A DNA stretch of 64,000 bases from Spirodela intermedia (Eukaryota; Streptophyta; Magnoliopsida; Alismatales; Araceae), in the NCBI GenBank assembly GCA_902729315.2, contig LR746270.1, positions 8,096,721 to 8,160,720 on the forward strand, written 5' to 3'. Each line of letters begins with the position of its first letter. Position 1 is the first letter of the stretch. Under the pieces are notes generated by a model, which did no database searches, was not told the origin of the DNA, and saw only the letters and a list, made by a program, of their open reading frames with translations. Of this stretch, positions 51,972 through 61,640 are shown piece by piece. A program made the position numbers and the translations under genes.

Positions 51972-52358
51972 AACCCGTTGGGGGATGCTCCCTTTTTAGT
52001 GTGAAGGGAATTTTTTGTTCTCCTTTAGTGTTCTTTTGGAGCTCTTTTTTTCAAAAAAAAATAAATTTATTTCTCAACTAATTTTCCAAGACCATATTAT
52101 GATTGGGCGTGCGTATTTATCCTAGCCTCATTGCGGATACAAAGCTGGCCGGGGAGCTGGGCCAAGAAGCTTTCATGCATAGATTTTCCTTTATTTTTCT
52201 CTTATATACATAATTTGATCTGAATATTTGATCAGTTTGGTCATCATCATCTTGTTGTTTCTTTGTCTTGCAGACTGCAATGGAGGACAGGCCCGTGGAG
52301 CTTCCTACACCACAGCGGCGGCTCCATCCCCAAGGTCCGTGCATCTGAATCCTTCTAG
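38644..52358 (+). CDS. DTX45: MATE transporter, DETOXIFICATION 45-like, plastid-type
   Basis: This is a multidrug-and-toxic-compound-extrusion family carrier, a cation-coupled exporter of small organic molecules. The group with Arabidopsis DTX44-47 (including EDS5) has N-terminal extensions and is chloroplast-targeted. There are fourteen exons: 38644-38811, 39174-39412, 41135-41277, 41636-41779, 41881-42059, 42838-42973, 44557-44653, 47154-47254, 48598-48761, 50726-50797, 50989-51105, 51215-51310, 51459-51580 and 52274-52358, giving 620 residues. All phases close. Residues 1 to about 140 are Ser/Arg/Ala-rich, as in a transit peptide. The first MATE half starts LLILAAPAILGQAIDPLAQL then METAYIGRLGPVELASAGVS. 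Later landmarks are FLRLRALGAPANVVSLAIQG, VFRGFKDTQTPLF, GGLLLGRTLSVLF, FVSASQPINALAF and FDGLHFGVSDF. The last exon supplies RTGPW, the usual end of the group, and continues 19 residues. Introns 6 and 7 are long (1.6 and 2.5 kb). The exact substrate cannot be read from sequence. Confidence 0.94.
44768..45720. mobile_element. Possible solo LTR in MATE intron 7
   Basis: From tgttggaacttag at 44768 to cttccaca near 45714 the sequence is less AT-rich than the flanking intron. It contains TATA-like gtatataaagg (about 45221) and gtataaagg (about 45149), and ends with a cttgtgtgtattcttgtgaa-like tail typical of plant LTR R-U5 regions. The ends resemble TGTTGGAA...TTCCACA. I found no convincing target-site duplication, so this is only a candidate. 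Confidence 0.25.
50050..50079. repeat. (CT)n microsatellite in MATE intron 9
   Basis: A CT tract of about 30 bases followed by a short TA/TATG stretch, located about 650 bases before exon 10. Confidence 0.95.
51914..51969. repeat. (GA)n microsatellite in MATE intron 13
   Basis: The longest uninterrupted GA tract in the window (about 55 bases), in the intron before the terminal coding exon. Confidence 0.95.
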
Positions 52359-53256
52359 TTTCGCGATCGCTCATCACTCGCCATCGATCTTCGTCAGGTT
52401 GCGCCTCGTGGTTATATATAATCTTCTTATCTCTGGTTATATATATAGATAGATTCTTCCTGTTTTTTTCCTAGTTTCACAATCACTACTCATGGTTAAT
52501 CTCTACTATGTCGTCTAGCAAGCAATTAATCTCTTTGTTTCTGTGGAACGGCCGCTTCTTCTTCTTTATATTATTATTATTATTATTATTATTATCTATT
52601 ATTTATTATTATTATTATCTGGAAGAACTGTATGAATCCCAACTGGAAAGAAAATCTCATCCAGAGGTCGACGCCAGGGGCCAATTATTTATATATATAT
52701 AAATGTTTTTCAATATTGTATGTGATCTTCGATCTTTGCCAAAGTCGGTACCTAACTGGATTTGAAATGAATTCCAGGTTGTGGAGTGAACCAGAGCACC
52801 ACCCACCCTCCGATCTGATCTTATAGGACATGCATCAAGTCAAAGCTCCAACATCTCGGCTCGAGCTACTTGGAGAAAATTTTTGCCCGTTCACTGATTT
52901 TATTTTATTTTTATCCCGCAAAAATGTTTTTTAATCTTCTTCTTCGGAATAGTCATTTTTTTTTATTGGATGTCATGTGCTCCATCCGGGCATCAAATTG
53001 GGGGGGTTTTCTGTGGCAAATCCTTGTAGGATGTTTGTCATATGAAATCTCAGGTGTCTGGTCAACGTAGCCGATGGGATCCTCCCCAAAAAAATTAAAA
53101 AAAATTAATAATATATTTTTATTTATTTATTTATTTTTCTCTTGTGCTAATCTAAATTTTGTAAAAGTATGCTAGCGGCTTATTATATGGATGGTTCTCT
53201 AACGCCCATTAGAAACCCAACTCGTTGTTACCAGATGGGCCATGGACTCCGTGTTT

Positions 53257-53302
53257 CTGGGCCTCCAATAAGAGCTCCTGCATGTTGCTGGGCCTCCAAT
53301 AA
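53257..53302. repeat. Duplicated 15-mer ctgggcctccaataa
   Basis: The exact 15-mer occurs at 53257-53271 and 53288-53302, 31 bases apart, each containing a TGGGCC core. It lies between two convergent genes, not in an obvious promoter. Confidence 0.85.
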
Positions 53303-53586
53303 TCGGATGGACAGGAGCGAGAAGCCCATTAAGGGCTTTTCGCTCTCGCAGAAGAATCCCCCCATCCCCATTATTCTCCAGAGAGCTTCGACGATCAACC
53401 AAGATCTTATCAAGAGCAAACAAATGAATGAAGCAAGGTTTCTTCTTCAGGAATCTGTCTCTGGGTTTTATTTTATCAACGTATAGTTGAGACCCACCCC
53501 ACCGGCGTTGAGGATGGATGCATCAGCATATCTCCCCTCCCCATCAGAGAACCCAATGGTAGCTAGCAGTCTCACTCCTCTCTCCC

Positions 53587-53587
<1 letters not shown>

Positions 53588-53641
<54 letters not shown>

Positions 53642-53643
53642 AA
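53588..53643. repeat. (AAAG)n microsatellite
   Basis: About 14 tandem AAAG tetranucleotides in the spacer downstream of both convergent genes. Confidence 0.95.
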
Positions 53644-53855
53644 CAAGTGTGTGCTCCCCAGCTGGGTGTTGAGTTAATACCTCCGCCTCCGGGCAGCATA
53701 AGCTCGTTCCAAGGCACAAGTACCGGTGGGCCTCAAGGAATTCCCCACCCACGTGGTGCAACAATCATTTATTTCCTCGTTCATTCATGGGGCAGTGTTA
53801 AATATATCTATATATATTATAAGGTAGAAGAAAGAAGCGCGAAAGCCAAGGTGGG

Positions 53856-56800
53856 TCAGTGCTCCAATGAGCTTCGGATAGACAGCGCAGGGCCTTGGAC
53901 CAGCCCGCTGGCGATAAGATTGTGATTCAAGAATAAAACAATCGCCGTTATGTCATCATGGAAGTGGCGTCGAACCTTCCGGTCAATCCGCCGCAGATCC
54001 GAGTATCTCATCTCGCGCTTTCTAGCCGCCTCCTGGAGAGCAGCCTTCACCAGCCTCCTCGCACTCCCCTGCGACCAGGAAAAAGCAAGTCGTCGACCGG
54101 CCAGCGTGAATGAATGAATGAATGAATGGAATGAATAAATACATAATTGTGAGAGTTTCTTTACAAAAAAAAAAAAAGGAAAAAAAAAAAAAAAGGAACC
54201 CCACCAGGCGAGGATGATTGTGAATGATGTCGACCGCCTTCTCATTGCTCAGGTGCTCCCACAAACCATCGGAGGCGAAGATCAGAAAAGAATCGTTCTT
54301 CTGAAGAGAATGGGATATGATACTCGGCCTAGAAGAGAGGATCGGCATGTTCATCGGCTCAGAAATCCTGAACTTTTGATTTATGGGCTCCCTGTTGTAC
54401 TCGGCCTGCTTCATATAAGCGTCGCCCAGAGATCTGGAAACCTGCACATTCCACACAGCCAGCCCAAACTCTGTTATATATATGATGTCTGCAACCCTGA
54501 CTGGAAGACCGAGAGAAGCCCAAATCTTACTCTATTGCAAAACACCAAAAAAATGCAATTATTTTCTGACCAAGGTTCATTGGCTTCTCATTTTATGACT
54601 CAAGAAGTAGAGCATTCATTCTAAATATCGATCGTAACGTGATTTATGCATCATGCTCTGGGGAACCACTGTTACCTACAAATCGGATAAGGACGAACAT
54701 CAAAAATGCTCTCGGCAAGTGTCTTTAGTACTTTTACCACTGATGTTTAAGGACTAGTGAGTCTCCTCAGACACAGCGGGTAAGTTCCCAAGATTACAGG
54801 AGATATAGAACAGCTACACCATAGAGAAAACAAGTTTTATGAAATAAAGTAAAAAGAGCAGGCCACTTGTGCCGCCTGATATGGCGTGAAACTGAAGCAT
54901 AGAGCCTTATGAAAATGAGGGTGATTGAATGTTTTGGTTGAGAATGCTTCCCAAGGACGAAGACATTGAGGTAAAAAAGTAGAGCCTCTAAAACAGACAA
55001 GGCAGGAATGAACATTGCATAAAATCCACTTCAACATGACTGGACCAAGCTTATTGGAATTGGCTACCAATTAATCGGAGGGGGACTGTAAAAAAGAACT
55101 TTTAGCACAGAATAGAGACCAAGCACCAAGCTTCTTCACCGAAGGTTAAAATATTACTGCCCAGGCAGAAAGGTGAGGTACTAGACAACTGTGAGGATCC
55201 CCAATGGGCCTAACTTACAATACGCTAGAAGAGGGGCACCCAAAGGGGACTCGAAGGGACAAAACAGCCCCCTTTAGGTGAGGACTTAGGGAGGGGGAGC
55301 AGCTAGGTCCTTTCTCAATAAGAGGGAAAGAGGTATTAAGGCTCAGGTTAGAGGGGGAAAGAGGACATCGAGGAGTATTCTTGGGCAGCTGCGGCTGGGG
55401 GGGAGCAGGGGAACGTCCCCATCACTCTGGGGTTCTTTGGGGCCTAGCTATATTTCCTACGGTTAATCTTCAACTATCCCTTTTCTATTTCCATATTTCT
55501 GTTGCCCGCTCCTGTCCAGGACCAGGGTCCTATCAATAACATCTAGGTGAGAACTAGTTTTAGATATCCTTTTAAAGAACGACGAATAAGATAATAGCAT
55601 ACATATCTGTCTAGATAAATGTTCAGATTTATCTAGATAGCGGAGGAATCAGACATATAAACATTCAAATTAAATATAGCATTAAAAAAATCAATATAAA
55701 GGAATATTTTTGAAAATTAAATATATTAAATATCTGGTAAATTAATACAAAATAAAAGCCTTAGTACGAGATATATACACCTCAGGAAATATATAATGAT
55801 AATATATCTAAAATCCCATTGCAACTTCTAGCTACCACCAATGCTCGTGAAGTGGGTATTGTATTTCTCCATCACTGAGGGTATGAGTGCCTTGGCTCCC
55901 CTAAGCATCCGCAGTATCTGTTCCACTGCCAATCACATGCAACCAGGGAACGTAGTTCCACCTCAGCTGAAACATCCGCAGTTTGGATACCCACCTCGTG
56001 AAGTGGGTATCCAATAAGGTCAAGAACATCCACCCTATCCTAAAAGCTCGACCAAGAAATAACCTCCTTACTCCAAGGATCGAATGGCAGTATCCACATT
56101 CACTAAAACAGCAGAAAACACATCAAGATCCTCACCCCATCTCTGATCGCACACTTATCTTCACCAAGAAATGGGAAGATAATGGTGTTTACCAGGTGTT
56201 TCGTTCTCCCTTGACATAGAAGAAGAATCGGTTTAGATATGGTGAGAGCAGTGAGGGGTTTGTAACTCCATTTATTAAGTTGTCTAGAAGACTGAAATAA
56301 TAGATAAAGATGTGCATATCGCTCTTTTCTAAAAGGGTTTCCTTTTAGATCAATGGGCCTGACATCCTCAGCCGTTCACATGAGCATAGGGAATCTATAG
56401 TCGAGAATCATCCCTTACAGGATAGGTGAAAAATCATTCTTGATATGCATACAACTTCGCCGACCTGACCCGCCTCCCTTTCCACTCCATTTATTGAACA
56501 GAAGAAGAGGATTGAATTCGCTTTCTGTGGTGAATTGGTCGTCCCATACCTTCTGCATGTCTCATGTGTGTGGAAACAGGTCTTTTTTGGTTTCAGCTCT
56601 ACTGACGGAGGTAGTGCTGGGTGAGAAACGATCTCCTGTAGCCTATTTTGTAAGCGGGCCTTCGATTCCACCAGTGCCTTACAGCCTCTGAGAGAGGGGA
56701 CAACCACCTAACTAAAGGAGAATAGTGCTCTTTATAAGATTAGGCATGGAAAAGTTTTCGCAGGGAAACTTGCAAGTCAAGTTTGTGGGGAAGGGAGGTG

Positions 56801-59601
56801 TCGACCCAACATACCTGGCTCATTTTCCTATAGTTTCAAAACCTAGCTTTGTGCAGTTTTGTTTGCTGTAAGTTGTTTTTGCTTAAATGGAGCATAGGCA
56901 TAACTTTTCTTTCCAACAGCACCAACTGTAAGACCAAGTTTAGTTCCAAGATCGAGGCAATAATATATGCCGGGTGTCAAGATGAGCCAGGGAACGCAAT
57001 TAATGAATGGATGAACTCTTAGCCACTCCAATGAACTGGAAGTGGGATACCATAGCCGAATTCTTTATAGGAACCGGATCCAAAAGCTTAGTTGGATTTC
57101 TGGAGGGGAAATCTTGCTTCGATAATCGAAATGATCTCAAAGGTGTTCATTCATTCATTAAAAACGGGCTTCCTGCCTCCAAATGGGAAAGCATAAACAC
57201 TGGGAACACCACCGCAATCTACAGCAGTTGAATTGGTCTGAGCAGCTACAAAGCGCATATGTGTTTTTTTCACGTCACTAGTATTGGTTTCTCTCTTGAT
57301 CTTGTAGTTCTCAAAATAGGAATAGATACTCTTGAAGATTTCACAGATGCTTGTCTTAGAAAACAGTCAGAATGCAAGATGCAACTGCCCAAATGTGAAT
57401 AACTGTGGCATTAGATTCCCTAGAACTTTTTCATGCAAATAGAAAATCCTAATGCATTTAATTTGGCAGTCTAAGGCGGATACCCCTGTTCCAGGTGACT
57501 CTTTTAGAGCAATGGCTTGAATCAAAAGCATTACTGAGAAAGGCAAGTCAGAATGAAAAAGAAGGAACAAACCAAGAAGAAAAAAAAGGTTCAGCGTAGA
57601 AAAAGAATTAGATGAAGATAAAATGAAATTGATTATAGAAAAAGAAGGTGAATTGAATCAACAGTCATCAAGGATTTTTAATACAGACATAATCAATAAC
57701 TGAAAGAGGATTTAAAAGCAAAGAAACATCATTCGATTCTTCTTAATGTCAAAAACAAAGTGCATAGCCATATAATCCATTCGTTCTGATATCAGATAAG
57801 AGAGTAAGATGCAGTGCTAAATAAAACTAAACACAGCTTAATCACGAGAAAATAACAACCCAGGACATATTTCAGGATGTTGCGAATGCCCACATCTTTC
57901 AAGAAAAAAATTATACGTTCATAAATATGGTGAGGAGAATTATTTCTTAGTTCCAACAAGAGAGCAAGAGTACAAGTGGACACCTGAATAATGCCTTTAA
58001 CCCTCCAAACCCCATGTCTGAGCATCACAATCTGTGGATCATTTGGGTGTTGTGCCTTCAGCTCCTGTCTTGCAGCCTCAACATTAACATTGTGCTCAGT
58101 AGACAGTTGTATGGCAGCAATTTCACCTGTATTGCCAACTCTTTTACCCAGAACAACACGAGAGTCTCCCAGGTTTGCCACATAAAGAGTCTGCTGACAG
58201 ATTATGCCAACAAGACAACACGAACCTTGAGTAGCTATATCAGGCTGAGAGTCCCACAGCTCAGAAACAAGGGCTATAAAACCCTCCTCTGTTTGCAGAA
58301 ACGCTCTCTCGATGCTTTCAGGTGTCACACCCACTGGACCAGAAGAAACCTCTGCACAAATCGAAGCTTACCAGCTTAAAGGGACTATAATTTCTCCCTT
58401 CTATGTAAAAAACTAACGTAGGAAACCAAGTGAAATAAATTAGCATCTCCTAGATTGAAAACATAACTGTAGTTAAACACGCACTTGGTCACATTCAAAT
58501 GAGATGCCTCCAAAGGAATGATAATACAAAACGAAACACAACGGTAGCAATTACCATGAGTGCAACTACGATCAACAACCATATCCAGGGGCCCGTGTGA
58601 TCACCACACCTTTTTGACAGGGTAATTGAGTCATGACGAATACAGCCAAAAGTTACGAACCTCCAATAAAATACAGACCTTCTCTTGGAAACCTCAGTGA
58701 CTATCTGTGTTACTCTCCTTCGCTTAGATGGCAGTTGGAAAAATTCTTCGATTTGGAGGATGATACAGATCAATTCATTCAACCATAATTATTTTCAATT
58801 ATTTCTATCATAAATATTCCCTATTTATTTATTTATCTTTTACCAAGATTGAATCATCTTCCTTACCACTCCAGCCTTCTTCCGAGTGCTGAACAACACA
58901 ACTTCGATCGGCATTACAAATGAAAATTTACCACGATGATTACTTCCACCTTTCGAATGAAAATGCAAAATATGAATTCACCAGAGTCTATGGAGAAAAA
59001 TCAAAATTCCGTTCAGAAAAGATGAAACAACCATTTAGATCTCATCAAGTTCAAATAGATGAATTACTCGGGCATAAGTGAAAAAAGTAGATGCAGATTA
59101 CAAGAGGGAAAGACGAGAAAATGGATTAATTATCCCAATAATAAAAGCCTTCCTTCATGGTGAACCCACAAGAATGAATCCAAAAATTGAAGTGAAAAAA
59201 GTATTAATGCGAGAAATCAAAATATTACTACCCAGGCTCCAAAAAAATATTACACTGAATCGGAGAGCAGGCTCCTCTTCCGACGACTTACCACGGAAAT
59301 TAGAGTGGAGATGGTCGCACGCGTACCGCGCGGCCTCGGGCCCCCCGTGCCCGTCGTAAACCCCGACGAAGGTCCCGAATGGCCCCGATTCGATCCGGCA
59401 CTGGTCCTCCATGACCTGGTTCCCCTGCACCACGGCCATAGAGAAATCCCCAAAGCCGTACTGCCCGATGTCCCGATACCGCAGAAGGCCATCGCTCCGC
59501 TCCCTCCCCGCTCCGCCATCATCTTCGCCGCCGCCGCCATCGCTCGCATCCACCGGACTCCAGCACAGGGACAGCAATCTCATAAAGGCCGCAACGAGCA
59601 T
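53856..59601 (-). CDS. Protein phosphatase 2C, plant clade D type
   Basis: This is a Mg/Mn-dependent Ser/Thr protein phosphatase. Clade D members in Arabidopsis dephosphorylate the plasma-membrane proton pump and are inhibited by SAUR proteins; whether this one does so is inference. Four exons are 59601-59292, 58351-57984, 54441-54205 and 54068-53856, giving 375 residues, with phases closing. Metal-binding and catalytic landmarks are VYDGHGG (Asp83 to Gly87), [29 protein letters not shown] and [10 protein letters not shown]. Clade features are [40 protein letters not shown], and [20 protein letters not shown] across the last junction. The ATG at 59601 gives the usual short hydrophobic start [10 protein letters not shown]. 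Upstream in-frame sequence opens only with non-ATG codons. Intron 2 (54442-57983, 3.5 kb) carries foreign-looking sequence; intron 3 is only 136 bases and contains long A runs. Confidence 0.95.
55190..55541. mobile_element. Possible solo LTR in phosphatase intron 2
   Basis: A 352-base block starts tgtgaggatcccc and ends tatcaataaca, which fits TG...CA ends. It is GC-richer than the flanks, with G-rich runs followed by a pyrimidine-rich tail (ctatttccatatttctgttg) like plant gypsy LTRs. A clear target-site duplication was not found (ctag occurs near both ends), so this stays tentative. Confidence 0.3.
55983..56014. repeat. 12-bp inverted repeat with 8-base loop
   Basis: Arms ttggatacccac (55983-55994) and gtgggtatccaa (56003-56014) are perfectly complementary around ctcgtgaa. 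The 16-mer ctcgtgaagtgggtat also occurs about 150 bases to the left, near 55844. Confidence 0.85.
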
Positions 59602-59766
59602 CCCACATCTCTCAGCGGACAAAGCCCTAATCCTCCTCCCCAAAGAGGCCCCCACTGACCAACCTTGGAGCTCTAAGAGCGTCGCCGCTCCCCCGTTCAG
59701 GCGGCGGAGCTGCGGTGGCGCAAGCTAGCGGGGACGAAACTGGCGCAGGATAGTGCTACCCATCAC

Positions 59767-59768
<2 letters not shown>

Positions 59769-59804
<36 letters not shown>
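59769..59804. repeat. (GA)n microsatellite upstream of the phosphatase
   Basis: A GA tract about 170-200 bases upstream of the phosphatase ATG, probably in its leader or core promoter, where it reads as CT on the transcript strand. Confidence 0.95.
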
Positions 59805-59808
<4 letters not shown>

Positions 59809-59849
59809 CGATTCAGGACGTGGGGAACCGTCTGAGACCAATAAATCTT

Positions 59850-60204
59850 GTGGGGGGGGGGGGCGGCATTCTACTTTGGCTTTACCAGGATATTTTTATA
59901 AGATTCTCCCAAAGTTTGTAACTTGCGGTTATACCCTCATATTCTGATATTTATACAAACCGTCGTATAGAGTACCCGTCTTCGTCAATCACACAACTAT
60001 GAGGACTTTTATGAGATAACTAAAAACTAATGTAAAGAGGATAATGCAGGGGAAGGTGGAGAGCCATCTTAAAAAATTCCCTTCCTTTCGGATGACGGCG
60101 GTCGATGGACGTCGCTGTCGGGTCCCCACGCCGGCCACGAGCCAACAGTGGTAGGCATGCGCCTCCTCCGCCGCCCCAAGCCCCACACTACTAGTTCTCC
60201 CAGA
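59850..60204. other. Upstream region of the phosphatase, no gene seen
   Basis: It contains a G run (59852-59862) and an AT-rich stretch, then a moderately GC-rich block (60080-60185) with no protein-like frame. It may include the distal phosphatase promoter. Confidence 0.4.
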
Positions 60205-60715
60205 AGTCAACTTTTAAATTATAACATCATGGGTATCGACTAGTCGGCTCCCCCCCTGCCGCTATAAGGAAATAGCACTAGTCCACCCAGCTGATGGGAA
60301 AAACCGTGCCTTTTACGATTAAGATTTATAATCCAACATACGTGGCTAGAAAGCTCGTCAATGAGGATTTCAAGGTGACTGACCAAGCTTTGTAGACAAA
60401 AGTCAAATTTTAATTAGAGCATCATGTTGTTAGAAAAGAGCGGTAACTCACTACCGATTGTCAAACCATGTTTAACTCAAGATTTTTAATCCAACTTCAT
60501 TAGAAAGCTTGGTAATTCAAGATTTCAAGGTGATTTGACACAAATATAAAAGTCAACTTTCATAAAACAATAGTGGGCGTTGACTAGTCGCCAATCTGCT
60601 TTTGCCGCTGTTAGGAAAGACCAGTAACCCACCCAATTGATAATCATATCCAAGTTTTCGAAAATTAAGATTTTTAACTCAATATAGCTAAAAACCTTGG
60701 CCAACACCTTTGACG
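60205..60715. repeat. Degenerate three-unit satellite-like array
   Basis: Units begin with gtcaa(c/a)ttt near 60205, 60402 and 60552. They share g(t/c)tagaaa(g), (c/t)aagattt(t)(t)aa(t/c)(c/t)caa, (a)gcttggtaa and gatttcaaggtga. Units 1 and 3 also share cgactagtcg / tgactagtcg and tgccgct. Lengths are about 197, 150 and 165 bases. Confidence 0.75.
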
Positions 60716-61640
60716 TGGAGTCCTTCCTTTGAGCCTCAATCCCTTGCCATTTAACAAGTTCTTTGAGATAGTGTCATGGCATAATGTTTGACTTGGAAAG
60801 TTGTGATCATCCATCCAGTCAAGTTCTCATTGAAATCTCAATCCACAACTAATGACAAAGATCTAGGGTTTATATGCTTATCCTAGAGGCGCTGTAATAG
60901 GCCACAACACGTTTAGCTCATTACCACTAGTTGGTGGTCCACTAGTTTGCTAGTTGTGGCATCGTTTGAGGTAGTGTCATTTATATATGGCATGGTGGAT
61001 GAAGTGCCTCTATTGCAAACAATGTTCATGGTTGACAACTATGTGAGAGGGCTGAGCATGGGTAGTGATCAAAGTGATGACCAACAGTAGTAGATGGCCG
61101 ATGCATTGGTTGGAGATGCATGGTGATGTAGCACACCCACAAATTCAACTCTAGTGTACTAGAATTCTAGGAAGTGTGACAACTAGACTACTGGCATGAG
61201 ATGACCTAATACTTGATCAGGTCGATAATAAAATGCATTGTAAATTAGCTGTCTTGCTCTTAATTTATTTTTTCATAATTAGTTCACCTTTTAATTTGTT
61301 TAAACATGTTTTAAATCTATTTTAAGTTCTCATTTTAACTATATTTTCCTTCTTAAGGGTATCTTAATATAAACTTGATGTATTTAAAAACCCACATTGT
61401 AGTTCTAGAGACATTACTTAATATTTTAAAAAGTATTTCCTTTTTTGAGATCTTAATAGGTGACATTACAATCATTCATAGTAGTAGCAAAGATATATAA
61501 TTTCATTACTTATAGTATAAAAATTAAGATTGAAAATAGGAAATTTTCAACATCTACACAAGATTGATTGGATTAAAAATATTTAGAAACAAAGAATTAA
61601 ATACTTGTCTAGTAAAAATTTCAATTGGAGAAACATACTT
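60716..61640. other. AT-rich spacer without recognisable gene
   Basis: There is no open frame of note. It contains short echoes of local repeats (gaggtagtgtcat near 60968 and gagatagtgtcat near 60766). It may be decayed transposon sequence, but nothing specific supports that. Confidence 0.35.

Larger units (their letters stand above)
52359..53855. other. Spacer between convergent MATE and phosphatase genes
   Basis: No gene is seen. It holds the MATE 3' UTR, ATT-triplet repeats (about 52569-52619), a duplicated 15-mer (53257-53302) and an (AAAG)n tract (53588-53643). The right end is the phosphatase 3' UTR. Confidence 0.6.

Noticed and set aside
57007-57231. 74-codon plus-strand frame in phosphatase intron 2
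   Set aside because: No recognisable family and no start context; kept only as part of the foreign-segment observation.
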